DNA of 24,493 nucleotides from CAZUZD01 sp964624465 (lineage in GTDB: Bacteria; Planctomycetota; Planctomycetia; Isosphaerales; Isosphaeraceae). The notes below the pieces were generated by a model that saw nothing but the letters and a program-made list of their open reading frames with translations, was not told the origin of the DNA and did no database searches. Positions 1-8,762 of this stretch are shown in pieces (the first letter of the stretch is position 1; each line of letters opens with the position of its first letter). The stretch covers positions 1 through 24,493 of the forward strand of contig CAZUZD010000058.1 in NCBI GenBank assembly GCA_964624465.1, in the 5' to 3' direction. Position numbers and translations under genes: made by a program.

Positions 1-318
1 AACCGGATGGACAAGATCTGGTGGAACGAGCTCTGGATGGGTTGGCCGATCGGCCCGCACTACGCCGAGCAGTCGAACGTCACCAATGCCCACAAGCTCC
101 GGGGCAAGCTGCTGCTGACTGTTGGTGAGCTGGACCGCAACGTCGATCCGGCGTCGACGATGCAGGTGGTTGATGCGCTGATCAAGGCCGACAAGGACTT
201 CGAGCTGATCGTCTTCCCCGGCGGCGGCCACGGCTCCGGCGGCAGCCCCTATGGCCAGCGTCGGCTCCGCGACTTCTTCGTGCGACACCTCCACGGCGTC
301 GAGCCCCGCGCTCACTGA
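1..318 (+). CDS. S9 family (DPP IV-like) peptidase, C-terminal fragment
   Basis: The reading frame is open from the first base, so this is the 3' end of a gene that begins outside the window. The visible 105 residues are the end of an alpha/beta-hydrolase catalytic domain of the prolyl-oligopeptidase (S9) type. A strand-turn with GELDRNV carries the probable catalytic Asp. The helix DALIKADKDFELIVFP follows, and GGGHG carries the probable catalytic His. The nucleophile Ser lies upstream of the window. The last 60 residues resemble the end of the M14-S9 fusion at 2829-6659 (both contain NKDFEL or DKDFEL followed by a strand and a His-Gly), so the two are probably paralogues flanking the GH127 gene. 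The protein is likely exported, but its N-terminus is not visible. It converges on the GH127 gene, with 118 bp between the stops. Confidence 0.85.
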   Translation, partial: NRMDKIWWNELWMGWPIGPHYAEQSNVTNAHKLRGKLLLTVGELDRNVDPASTMQVVDALIKADKDFELIVFPGGGHGSGGSPYGQRRLRDFFVRHLHGVEPRAH

Positions 319-327
319 GGGTTCCGC

Positions 328-417
328 CCCCGGCGACCTGCGCCCGCCGTTGGTGGGCCGGGGACACCCGCCTCGAAGGGTCGCCGGGGTCTCGACGCCG
401 GGTCGAGCCCCCGGCGT
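328..417. terminator. Hairpins between convergent genes
   Basis: Two inverted repeats lie in the 118-bp gap between convergent stops. CCCCGGCGAC (328-337) pairs with GTCGCCGGGG (380-389). Directly downstream, ACGCCGGG (395-402) pairs perfectly with CCCGGCGT (410-417) around a 7-base loop. Neither has a T tract. Their location fits a two-way transcription stop, but such repeats arise readily in GC-rich DNA. Confidence 0.4.
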
Positions 418-436
418 GTCGGTGCGCCGGCGTCGA

Positions 437-2512
437 TCAGCGCGGGAGACCCAGCCAGGGGAACTCGGTGACGCGGAGGGTGGTGCTGCCGTAGGGGATC
501 AGGCGGAGGGTCTCGACGGGCTCAGGGCTGGCGACGGGGCTGGTGGGGACGGGGGCGGCGGCGTTCTTCTCGAGGTCCCAGCCGGGCAGGCGGCGGGCGG
601 GGACGGTGAGGCTCAGGGGGGCGCCCTCGGGGGAGAAGGGGTGCGGGCCGAGCGGGTGGCGGTCGAGTGCGATCACGTCGGCGGGGTGCTCGGGGTCCAG
701 CGCCAGGGCGTAGTTCCAGGGGCCGGTGGGGAGAACCTCGTAGTCGTCGAAGGGCAGCTCGGGCCGGTCCTTGACGATCCGGCGTTCGGAGGGCACCGGC
801 AGGGCGAAGACCAGCGGCCCGCGCACGAGGGCGACGCTGTCGCCGGCGCCACGGTGGAGCCCGATCGCGGGCTCGAACTGGAGCACGACCCGATCGGCGT
901 TCGACCACGAGCGGTCGATCCGCAGGAACCCGTTGCGCACGCTCAGGCCGGGGTTCGCCTCGGCATCGGCCGCCGCGAGGGCGCCGTTCTCGAGGGTGAG
1001 CACGCGGCCGTCGGGCATCGTGATGGTCGTGCGCGGCGACCAGCCGGGCAGGCGCAGGGACAGGGGGAACCGGGCGGGCGCGGCGGTGGTGACCTGGAGG
1101 CTCACCGTGTCGCGGAACGGGTAATCGGTCTGCACGGCCAGCGTGAGCGGGTCGCCGTCGCGACGGGTGGTCACGACACAGGGGGCGTAGGCGACCACGG
1201 CCAGGCCCTGGTCGGGCGCGGCCATGACGAGGTGCGCGACGAGCTTGGGCCAGCCCTGGTGCAGGTTGGCCGTGCAGCACCCGAAGTTCGGCTCCAGGCC
1301 GAAGAGATTCGCGTCGGGCCCGTTGTTCACGTAGACGTGCTCGGGGGCCAGGCGGCAGACGACCTGGTTGGCCTGCTGGTCGTACTGATGGGCGGTGAAT
1401 TCCGGGTTGATCGTCGTGGGCAGCGCGTTGTAGGCGATCCGTTCGAGGCGGTCGCCGAGCCGGCCATCCCCCAGGACGGCCAGGGCGAGTTCCAGCGAGT
1501 ACATGGCCTCGACCACGGTGCAGAGCTCGGTGCCCTGCGAGGGGCTGCGGCCGGCGAGGTGCTCGTCGCAGGTGAAGAGGCCGGTGGCCTGGCCGTGGTA
1601 GCGGTCGAGCGTGACGAGCTGCGAGAAGAGGGCGTCGCGGTCGGTCGTGTTGCCGCCGCTGCGCCAGCGCAGGGGGGAGTACTTCAGCGCCATGCCGTGG
1701 TTGACGCCGTGCGAGGCAAGGTTGTCGAAGTCCCGGCTCGTCTTCTCGGTATACGGGAAGCTGGCGAACATTGCCTGCCAGTCGTGCCCCTGGGCAAACG
1801 CCTCGCGGGCCAGGTCGAGCAGCCAGGGCTCGCGGGTGCGGTCGTAGAGCCAGAGAACCGAGACGACCAGATCCGCGGCGCGGAACTTCGCCCAGCTGTA
1901 GAGGGGTTCCTTCGCCATCTGCTGCTGCACCCGGCGCATGGCCCGCGTGAGCGCGGGGACGACGCGGGGGTCGCCGGTGGCCTCGTGATACTGGGTGAGC
2001 GCTTTGAACAGCGGGAACAGCGGCCAGACGTCGTAGGGCCGGTGCTTCGGGTTATTGTCGCCGATGGGCCCGAGCCAGCCGTCGTCGGCCTGGTGATCGA
2101 GGATGTGGTCGAGGTAGCGCTTCACCCTGGCCTGGAGCCTCGCGTCGTCGAGCAGGTAGGCCAGGGGCACGGCGCCGTCGAGCCAGTAGGGCGTGCGTTC
2201 CCAGCCCTCGGCCTGGCCACCGATCCAGGCGCTGTCGCGGAGATCGGGCCAGAACTCGTCGAGGTGGCCGGTCAAACCGTCGGCCTGGGCCTTCAGCACC
2301 CCCTCCAGCCAGCCGGCGGGCCGCACCGCGCCCAGCGGCAGTGGCGCCAAGGCGCCCTCACGCAGCAGAGGCGCCGGCCGGTCGTCGTCGGCTCGCGCGG
2401 TGGTGTTCGCCAGCGCGACCAGGGCCATCAGCATGGGGAAAAGGGGTTGCAATGCCGCCCTGCGATCGAACTGCAGGGTGGGCACAGGGGTGGCCAGGCG
2501 GGTGCGTGTCAT
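437..2512 (-). CDS. Secreted GH127 (DUF1680) glycoside hydrolase, beta-L-arabinofuranosidase-like
   Basis: The 691-residue product should cleave terminal beta-L-arabinofuranosides or related sugars from plant-type glycans. An N-terminal signal peptide has a hydrophobic stretch at about 22-38 and likely cleavage after ARA (residue 41), so it acts outside the cytoplasm. The GH127 metal-thiolate site is visible: GTELC gives Glu329 and Cys331, and FGCCTAN gives Cys412 and Cys413. This matches the Glu, Cys and Cys-Cys pattern of Bifidobacterium HypBA1, in which a zinc-bound cysteine is the nucleophile. DEHLAG (316-321) precedes it as in the family. An (alpha/alpha)-barrel region at about 60-420 is followed by beta-rich domains, and the length is typical. 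I chose ATG 2512 because the signal peptide starts there and AGGA lies about ten bases upstream. An ATG 12 codons earlier (2548) is possible. Exact substrate specificity cannot be read from sequence. Confidence 0.88.
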   Translation of the reverse strand: MTRTRLATPVPTLQFDRRAALQPLFPMLMALVALANTTARADDDRPAPLLREGALAPLPLGAVRPAGWLEGVLKAQADGLTGHLDEFWPDLRDSAWIGGQAEGWERTPYWLDGAVPLAYLLDDARLQARVKRYLDHILDHQADDGWLGPIGDNNPKHRPYDVWPLFPLFKALTQYHEATGDPRVVPALTRAMRRVQQQMAKEPLYSWAKFRAADLVVSVLWLYDRTREPWLLDLAREAFAQGHDWQAMFASFPYTEKTSRDFDNLASHGVNHGMALKYSPLRWRSGGNTTDRDALFSQLVTLDRYHGQATGLFTCDEHLAGRSPSQGTELCTVVEAMYSLELALAVLGDGRLGDRLERIAYNALPTTINPEFTAHQYDQQANQVVCRLAPEHVYVNNGPDANLFGLEPNFGCCTANLHQGWPKLVAHLVMAAPDQGLAVVAYAPCVVTTRRDGDPLTLAVQTDYPFRDTVSLQVTTAAPARFPLSLRLPGWSPRTTITMPDGRVLTLENGALAAADAEANPGLSVRNGFLRIDRSWSNADRVVLQFEPAIGLHRGAGDSVALVRGPLVFALPVPSERRIVKDRPELPFDDYEVLPTGPWNYALALDPEHPADVIALDRHPLGPHPFSPEGAPLSLTVPARRLPGWDLEKNAAAPVPTSPVASPEPVETLRLIPYGSTTLRVTEFPWLGLPR

Positions 2513-2828
2513 GGTGGCGGTCCTGCGGGAATCGGCGTTCGCTTCCATGATGTGGTCGCCCGGCGCCGGTTGCAACGCGGCGGACGGACCCGACTTCGCA
2601 GGCCGGGCCGCCCCGGTCTGCTTGAATGCCCCGGCGGCTTGGCTACCATGAGGCGTCGCGCCCGGCGATCGAGTGGCCAATGCCCTCCGATCGGCCGCGA
2701 CCGCCAGCCCGCTTTCCCAGTGCCCCGCGCGGTCGCGCTGGCACGGTTTCCAGCGAACTCTCCACACGCCACGTACCCTTCCCGACGGCGTGTCCCGCTT
2801 GGCTCCACCCCTCGTAAGGATCTGCACC
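2513..2828. other. Divergent intergenic region between GH127 and the M14-S9 gene
   Basis: This 316-bp gene-free stretch separates two divergent genes for secreted enzymes. It holds an AGGA-type ribosome site for the minus-strand GH127 gene close to 2512. An AAGGA at 2816-2820 serves the plus-strand gene at 2829. A weak sigma-70-like promoter sits at 2622-2649. I see no palindromic operator and no credible small gene. Confidence 0.6.
2622..2649 (+). promoter_or_regulatory. Weak candidate sigma-70-like promoter
   Basis: TTGAAT (2622-2627), 16 bases, then TACCAT (2644-2649): four of six matches to each consensus box. It would give a leader of about 170 bases before the ATG at 2829. Isolated matches like this are common, so confidence is low. 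Confidence 0.2.
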
Positions 2829-5800
2829 ATGAGACGATGGTTGATCGGCCTGATGCCGCTCTTGCTGGGCGCGGCAGACGATGAGCCGGCGACGACGCCC
2901 ATCCTGGCGCCCGCCCCCGCGCTGCTGACGGTGGCCGAGCGGAGCGGTTACACGGCCACCGCGCGGCACGACGAGGTGCTGAGCCTCTGCCGAGCGCTCG
3001 ACGAGCGCTCGGAATCGGTGACGCTCACCGAGCTGGGCCGCAGCGGCGAGGATCGCCCGATCCCGTTGCTGCTGGTCGCTAGCCCGCCGGTGGCCACGCC
3101 CGAGGCCGCACGCGCCTCGGGCAAGCTGGTCGTGCTCCTGGTCGGGAACATCCACGCCGGCGAGGTCTGCGGCAAGGAGGCCCTGCCGATGCTCGTGCGC
3201 GAGCTGACCGACGGGCCGGGCCACCCGCTCCTGAAGGACCTGATCCTGGCCGTGGTCCCGAACTACAACCCCGACGGCAACGAGCGCGTCCGGCTCGACA
3301 ACCGTCCCGGTCAGGCCGGGCCCGCGCTCGGCATGGGCCAGCGCGGCAACGCCGCCGGGCTCGACCTGAACCGCGACTTCGTGAAGCTCGACGCCCCCGA
3401 GACCCGCGCCCTGGTCCGGTTCCTCAACGCCTGGGACCCGCACCTGGTCATCGACACGCACACGACCAACGGCTCGCTGCACCGGTACATTCTCACCTAC
3501 CAGGGCCCGCAGCATCCGGCCGGCAGCAGCCTGGTGCGCGAGTACGTCCGCCAGCGGATGATCCCCGCCATCGACGCGAGCTTCGAGCAGGCGACCGGCG
3601 AGCGGGCCTTCTATTACGGCAACTTCGAGGACGACCACACCCGGTGGACCGGGTTCCCCGACGTGCCCCGGTTCGGCACCAACTACGTCGGTATGCGGCA
3701 CCGCATCGGCATCCTCTCCGAGGCGTACGCCTACGCCCCGTACAAGGACCGCGTGCTCGCCACCCGCGACTTCGTGCGCACGTGCCTGGAGTATGCCGCC
3801 GGCCATCGCGATGAGATCGCCAGCCTGCTCGACCAGGCGCGGCAGCAGGCGGTCGCCGGAACCACTCCGTACTCGGACGGGGTGCCGATCCAGTCGGAGG
3901 CCCGGCCGTTCCCGCAGACGGTCGAGGCGCTTGGCTACGAGGAGCTCCGCGAGGCGGGCAAGCTCAGGGCCGGCGCGCCCCGCGACTACCGGGTCGAGGT
4001 GGTGCAGGACTACCGGCCGACGCTCAGCCTCCGCTGGCCGCACGCGTACCTCGTACCGCCGCAGTGCGACCAGGCGATCGCGACCCTCAGACGCCATGGA
4101 GTCGAGCTGGAGGCGCTGAGCGAGCCGGCCACGCTCGACGCGGCCGGCTATCGGGTGCAGTCGATCGAGCGGAGCGAGCGGCCGTACGAGGGGCATCACC
4201 CGGTGAAGCTGACCGTCGCCGGCGCCGGCACGGCGGCCCGGACGGTCGCCGCCGGCACGGTGCTGGTGCGCACATCGCAGCCGCTGGGGGCCCTGGCGGC
4301 CCTGCTGCTGGAGCCGATCTCCAGCGACGGCCTGGCGACCTGGAACCAGTTCGATGCCCAGCTCGCCGTCGGCTCGCTGTTCCCCGTGCTGCGGCTGGAG
4401 ACCGCCCCGGCCGTCGCGCTGGTGACGGCCCCGCTGGTCGCGCCCGTGCCGCAGGACCAGCCGAAGCCGAAGGCGCCGATCACGCTGGACGACCTGCTCG
4501 CCGGCAAGCGCGTGAACCTGGGCGGCCCGCCGCCGCCGGCGCGCTGGATCGACAAGGACCACTGGACCGAGTCGCGCGACGGCCGCATGGTCAAGGTCGA
4601 CGCCCGCACCGGCGAGACGTCGCCGTTCCACGATCCCGAGCCGCTGGCGAAGGCCCTGGCCGCGCTGCCGACCATCGATGAGACGACTGCCAAGCGGATC
4701 GCCGGCCTGGCCGGCGTGCGCTACGACGTGCGGCCGGGCACCGTGCAGGCGCCCCGGCCCAGCACGGGCCCGCTGCTGGCGCCCGACCTCAAGGGCGTGC
4801 TGTTCAGCCACGAAAATGACCTGTACTACGCCACCCTCGACGGCGAGACGGCCACCCGGCTGACCAGCAGCCCCGAGCCCGAGGAGTTCGCCGAGTTCAG
4901 CCCCGACAGCACGTACGTCGCGTTCGTGCGGGCCAACGACCTGTACGTCATCGACCTGGCGACCGGCAACGAGCGGGCCCTGACGACCGACGGCACCGAG
5001 ACCCTCCGGCACGGCAAGGCCGACTGGGTCTACTTCGAGGAGATCTTCAACCGCAACTGGAAGGCGTTCTGGTGGAGCCCCGACGGCAAGCGGATCGCCT
5101 TCCTGGAGCTCGACGACGCCCCGCTGCCCGACCACGCGGTCCTGATCGACACGGCCGGCTCGAAGCGCACCGTCGAGACCACCCCGTACCCGCGCTCGGG
5201 CGAGCCGAATCCGCACGTACGCCTGGGGGTCGTCTCGGCCGCCGGCGGCTCGGTCGCCTGGGCCGACCTGGATCGGTACACCAAGGACTCGTTCCTGATC
5301 TCGGGCGTCGGCTGGCTGGCCGCCGACGCGGCCTATGCCTACGTGCAGAACCGCACCCAGACCTGGCTCGACCTCGTGAAGGTCGCCCCCGACGGCAAGA
5401 CGACCCGGCTGTTCCGCGACCAGACGGCCGCCTGGATCGAGAACTCCGGCGACATCCAGCCGCTCGACGGCGGCGACTTCCTCTACCTCAGCGAGCGCGA
5501 CGGCTGGAAGCACCTGTACCGCTACAAGGCCGACGGCACCCTGGTGAAGCAGCTCACCAGCGGCGACTGGGAAATTCGCTCGATCGAGGCGCTCGACGCG
5601 TCGGCCGGCTTCCTCTACTTCACCGCCACCAAGGACGGCCCGCTGGCCCTGAACCTGTACCGGGTCAAGCTCGACGGTCGCGGCCCCATCGAGCGGATCA
5701 CGACCGGCACGGCCACCCACGACGTGACCCTGAGCCCCGACGCCGCGCTGTTCCTCGACACCCAGGCCGACTTCGAGACCCCGCCGGGCGTGACCCTGCG

Positions 5801-6659
5801 GAAGATCGACGGCGCCGAGGTGCGCGTGGTCAAGCCGGTCGACCGCACACCGCTGGAGTCGGTGGCGCTGGCCCCTCGCAAGCGGGTGCAGATCCCCACG
5901 CCCGACGGGTTCAAGCTCGAGGCCGAGGTGACAACTCCGCCGTCGATGGACCCGAACCTGCGCTATCCCGCCTGGTTCATGACCTATGCCGGCCCGCACA
6001 CGCCCACCCTCAACGGGGGCTGGCCGGGCGCCCGGATGGCGATGGACCAGGCGCTGGCCAACGCCGGCTTCGTCGTCTTCCGCATGGACCCCCGCAGCGC
6101 CAGCGGCAAGGGGGCGACCTCGGCCCACGCCGCCTACAAGCAGCTCGGCGTGCGGGAGCTGGAGGACATCCAGACCGGTATCGCCTGGCTCAAGAAGGAG
6201 TACCCGCAGGTCGACCCCGAGCGGATCGGCATGGCCGGCCACAGCTACGGCGGGTTCATCACCGCGTTCGCGATGACCCACAGCGACCTGTTCGCCGCCG
6301 GCATCGCGGGCGCCCCGGTGACCGACTGGCACGACTACGACTCGATCTACACCGAGCGGTTCATGCTCACCCCCCAGGAGAACCCCGAGGGGTACAAGGC
6401 CGGCTCGGTCGTCGAGGCCGCCGCCAACCTCAAGGGCAAGCTGCTGATCCTGCACGGCGCCATCGACGACAACGTGTCCCTGCGGAACACGATGCGCCTG
6501 GTGCACGCCCTGCAAACCGCCAACAAGGACTTCGAGCTGATGATCTATCCGTCCGCCCGGCACGGGATCTTCGGCCCGCACTACCAGCGGACGCAGATCG
6601 ACTTCATCCGCCGCACCCTCGGCGGCCCGAAGCCCAAGGCCGCCACCGCCAGGGAGTGA
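2829..6659 (+). CDS. Secreted M14 zinc carboxypeptidase fused to S9B dipeptidyl-peptidase (DPP IV-like)
   Basis: The 1276-residue product joins two complete peptidases. Residues 1-16 form a short signal peptide, so it is probably periplasmic or secreted. Residues about 35-330 are an M14 domain with zinc ligands His109 and Glu112 (NIHAGE) and His211 (IDTH), and general base Glu298 (LSEAY). A small accessory beta domain follows to about 540. Residues about 551-1020 are a DPP IV-type beta-propeller that includes the paired Glu737-Glu738 (VYFEEIF); in DPP IV this pair binds the substrate amino terminus. Residues about 1020-1262 are the hydrolase domain with Ser1139 (GHSYGG), Asp1213 (AIDDN) and His1245 (ARHGI). 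All catalytic residues are intact in both halves. It should remove N-terminal dipeptides and cut residues from peptide C-termini or related substrates. I chose ATG 2829 over an upstream start at 2673 because AAGGA and the signal peptide begin there. Confidence 0.9.
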   Translation: MRRWLIGLMPLLLGAADDEPATTPILAPAPALLTVAERSGYTATARHDEVLSLCRALDERSESVTLTELGRSGEDRPIPLLLVASPPVATPEAARASGKLVVLLVGNIHAGEVCGKEALPMLVRELTDGPGHPLLKDLILAVVPNYNPDGNERVRLDNRPGQAGPALGMGQRGNAAGLDLNRDFVKLDAPETRALVRFLNAWDPHLVIDTHTTNGSLHRYILTYQGPQHPAGSSLVREYVRQRMIPAIDASFEQATGERAFYYGNFEDDHTRWTGFPDVPRFGTNYVGMRHRIGILSEAYAYAPYKDRVLATRDFVRTCLEYAAGHRDEIASLLDQARQQAVAGTTPYSDGVPIQSEARPFPQTVEALGYEELREAGKLRAGAPRDYRVEVVQDYRPTLSLRWPHAYLVPPQCDQAIATLRRHGVELEALSEPATLDAAGYRVQSIERSERPYEGHHPVKLTVAGAGTAARTVAAGTVLVRTSQPLGALAALLLEPISSDGLATWNQFDAQLAVGSLFPVLRLETAPAVALVTAPLVAPVPQDQPKPKAPITLDDLLAGKRVNLGGPPPPARWIDKDHWTESRDGRMVKVDARTGETSPFHDPEPLAKALAALPTIDETTAKRIAGLAGVRYDVRPGTVQAPRPSTGPLLAPDLKGVLFSHENDLYYATLDGETATRLTSSPEPEEFAEFSPDSTYVAFVRANDLYVIDLATGNERALTTDGTETLRHGKADWVYFEEIFNRNWKAFWWSPDGKRIAFLELDDAPLPDHAVLIDTAGSKRTVETTPYPRSGEPNPHVRLGVVSAAGGSVAWADLDRYTKDSFLISGVGWLAADAAYAYVQNRTQTWLDLVKVAPDGKTTRLFRDQTAAWIENSGDIQPLDGGDFLYLSERDGWKHLYRYKADGTLVKQLTSGDWEIRSIEALDASAGFLYFTATKDGPLALNLYRVKLDGRGPIERITTGTATHDVTLSPDAALFLDTQADFETPPGVTLRKIDGAEVRVVKPVDRTPLESVALAPRKRVQIPTPDGFKLEAEVTTPPSMDPNLRYPAWFMTYAGPHTPTLNGGWPGARMAMDQALANAGFVVFRMDPRSASGKGATSAHAAYKQLGVRELEDIQTGIAWLKKEYPQVDPERIGMAGHSYGGFITAFAMTHSDLFAAGIAGAPVTDWHDYDSIYTERFMLTPQENPEGYKAGSVVEAAANLKGKLLILHGAIDDNVSLRNTMRLVHALQTANKDFELMIYPSARHGIFGPHYQRTQIDFIRRTLGGPKPKAATARE

Positions 6660-6660
6660 G

Positions 6661-6682
6661 CCGGAGCGTTCGAAGGCTCCGG
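6661..6682. terminator. Hairpin directly after the M14-S9 stop
   Basis: CCGGAGC (6661-6667) pairs perfectly with GCTCCGG (6676-6682) around an 8-base loop. It starts two bases after the TGA. There is no T tract. A second hairpin lies at 6704-6738. Confidence 0.4.
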
Positions 6683-6703
6683 TCATCCCGGCCCGCACCC
6701 GGG

Positions 6704-6738
6704 CCTCGGTGCCTCCACCCCGCAGGGAGGGACCGAGG
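6704..6738. terminator. Second hairpin downstream of the M14-S9 gene
   Basis: CCTCGGT (6704-6710) pairs with ACCGAGG (6732-6738). After one G-G mismatch, CCTCC (6712-6716) pairs with GGAGG (6726-6730), enclosing a 9-base loop. It could be a back-up terminator or a structure in the leader of the amidase gene at 6945. Confidence 0.35.
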
Positions 6739-6944
6739 TCCGCGCGCGTGGAGAACTCCGCGCGCGTTGGTGCGGTCCGCGGACGGAGCCCCCGGGGTTC
6801 TCCTCGGGATTCGCAGGGCGGATGACGCGGCTCCCCGCGGGGGCCCTGGCGCCCCGCACTCCACCCTCATCGGTTTGCACCCCTCTCCACTCCACTCCCA
6901 GACCACTCCGCCCGGCTCCATTCTCGACGAAAGCCCATCCAGCC

Positions 6945-8696
6945 ATGACTGCTGATCCATCGCATCCCGCGCACCCGATTGGCCGCCGCGCCCTGCTCAA
7001 GGTGCTGGGCGCCGTCGGAGTGGGCACGCCGACGTTCCAGCGGGCCCTGGCGGCCCAGGTCCAGGAGCAGACGGGGAAGGTGACCCCGGCGATGATCCAG
7101 CAGGCGGAGTGGATCGCCGGCCTGGAGCTCACCGACGACGAGCGCCAGGCAACCGTCCGCGCGCTCCAGCAGTCGCTCGGGTCGTTCGAGGCGCTCCGCA
7201 AGGTCGCCCTGAGTCGCGACGTGCCGCCGGCGCTCCGGTTCCACCCCGAGCTCGCCGAGGCGCCGACGAGCACCCCACCCGTGCCCGTGCGGCGGAACCA
7301 GGCGGTGCCGACCGAGACGCGGCCGCCCAGGCGGCCCGACTCCGACGAGGCGCTGGCGTTCCTGCCGGTCGTCGAGCTGGCGGCCCTGGTGCGAACGGGT
7401 CAGGTCAGCTCACTCGACCTGACGACGCTGTACCTGGCGCGGCTGAAGCGGTTCGACCCGATGCTCAAGTGCGTGGTCACGCTCACCGAGGAGCGGGCCC
7501 TGAAGCAGGCGGCGCGGGCCGACGCCGAGCTGGCGGCGGGCCGGTATCGCGGGCCGCTGCACGGCATCCCCTGGGGGGCCAAGGACCTGATCGCCGTGCC
7601 GGGGTACCCCACCGGCTGGGGGGCCCCGAAGTTCAAGGATCAGACGTTCGATACCGCCGCGACCGTGGCGGCCCGGCTCGACGAGGCGGGCGCGGTGCTG
7701 GTGGCCAAGCTCTCGCTGGGCGCGCTGGCGATGGGGGACAAATGGTATGGGGGCATGACCCGCAGCCCGTGGGACCCGCGTCGCGGATCGAGCGGGTCGT
7801 CGGCTGGATCGGCGTCGGCGGTGGCGGCCGGCCTGGTCGGGTTCGCGCTCGGCAGCGAGACGCTGGGGAGCATCGTCTCCCCCTGTCGCGCCTGCGGCGC
7901 CAACGGCCTGCGTCCCACGTTCGGGCGGGTCAGCCGCGCCGGTTGCATGCCCCTGGCCTGGTCGCTCGACAAGATCGGGCCGATCACCCGGTCGGTCGAG
8001 GACACCGCCCTGGTCCTCGACGCGATCCACGGCGCCGACGGCGTCGATCCGACCGCCGTCGACCGCCCGTTCGCCTGGCCGCCGTCGCGCGACGTGCTCG
8101 GGCTCAAGATCGGCTACTTCGAGCTCAAGAGCCGGCCGACCGCCGAACGCCCCGAGCTGAAGGTGCTGCGCGACCTGGGGGCCACGCTCGTGCCGATCGA
8201 GCTGCCGAAGGACCTGCCGGCGCAGGCGCTGACCACGATGCTCAACGCCGAAGCGGCGACCCTCTTCGACGACCTGACCCGCGAGCACGTCACCGAGGGC
8301 CTCAACACCTGGCCGGCCACGTTCCGACAGGGCCAGTTCATCCCGGCCGTCGAGTACCTGCGGGCCGCCCGGGTGCGCACGCTCTTGCAGCGGGCGATGG
8401 GCGCGCTGTTCGAGTCGGTCGACCTCTACGTCGGCAACGGCGAGGACCTGGTCATCACCAACTTCACCGGCCACCCGACGGTCGTCCTGCCCGACCGCTT
8501 CGAGGACCAGAATGGCCGCCAGGGTCCGGTCTCGCTGCTGTTCACCGGCCGGCTCTACGACGAATCCACCCTGCTGGGCGTCGCCCACGCCTACCAGCAG
8601 GCGACCGAGGCGCACCTCAGGCGGCCGCCGCTGGAGACGTTCCTGGCCGAGCACGAGAAAGCGCAGGCCGAGGAGAAGGCGAAGAGCGCCGGCTGA
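6945..8696 (+). CDS. Amidase signature family hydrolase with Tat-like leader
   Basis: The 583-residue enzyme hydrolyses an amide (or aryl-acylamide) bond; the physiological substrate is unknown. The Ser-cisSer-Lys triad can be placed at Lys213 (WGAKDL), Ser285 (GSSGSSAGS) and Ser309 (ETLGSI). The 24-residue Ser-Ser spacing is the same as in malonamidase E2 and FAAH. The signature reads GSETLGSI rather than the common GTDTGGSI. The N-terminus has GRRALLKVLGAVGVG (13-27), a twin-arginine-like motif plus hydrophobic segment, so export in a folded state is plausible. Residues about 40-130 form a helical extension before the catalytic domain, making the protein longer than the usual 450-500 residues. 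I chose ATG 6945 because the twin-arginine leader starts there; the ribosome site is weak (GACGAAAG). It may be co-transcribed with the peptidase upstream, but a 285-bp gap with two hairpins argues for separate units. Confidence 0.87.
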   Translation: MTADPSHPAHPIGRRALLKVLGAVGVGTPTFQRALAAQVQEQTGKVTPAMIQQAEWIAGLELTDDERQATVRALQQSLGSFEALRKVALSRDVPPALRFHPELAEAPTSTPPVPVRRNQAVPTETRPPRRPDSDEALAFLPVVELAALVRTGQVSSLDLTTLYLARLKRFDPMLKCVVTLTEERALKQAARADAELAAGRYRGPLHGIPWGAKDLIAVPGYPTGWGAPKFKDQTFDTAATVAARLDEAGAVLVAKLSLGALAMGDKWYGGMTRSPWDPRRGSSGSSAGSASAVAAGLVGFALGSETLGSIVSPCRACGANGLRPTFGRVSRAGCMPLAWSLDKIGPITRSVEDTALVLDAIHGADGVDPTAVDRPFAWPPSRDVLGLKIGYFELKSRPTAERPELKVLRDLGATLVPIELPKDLPAQALTTMLNAEAATLFDDLTREHVTEGLNTWPATFRQGQFIPAVEYLRAARVRTLLQRAMGALFESVDLYVGNGEDLVITNFTGHPTVVLPDRFEDQNGRQGPVSLLFTGRLYDESTLLGVAHAYQQATEAHLRRPPLETFLAEHEKAQAEEKAKSAG

Positions 8697-8762
8697 TCGA
8701 CGCCGACATTCCCCGCGTCGGGCTCGGGCCACCCTGGCCGGGCGAGAAGCCGGGTTCAGGAT

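Noticed and set aside
251..2884. An 877-codon open frame antisense to the GH127 gene
   Set aside because: It is Gly/Arg/Val-rich with no recognisable domain. It arises because third codon positions on the opposite strand are almost all G or C. The minus-strand frame has a clear GH127 active site and signal peptide.
2513..2902. N-terminal extension of the GH127 protein up to a start near 2902
   Set aside because: It would overlap the start of the divergent M14-S9 gene and place the signal peptide inside the protein.
2643..6698. A 1351-codon open frame antisense to the M14-S9 gene
   Set aside because: Low-complexity Arg/Gly/Val/Ala composition without motifs; a GC-skew shadow of a gene that has every catalytic residue of two peptidase families.
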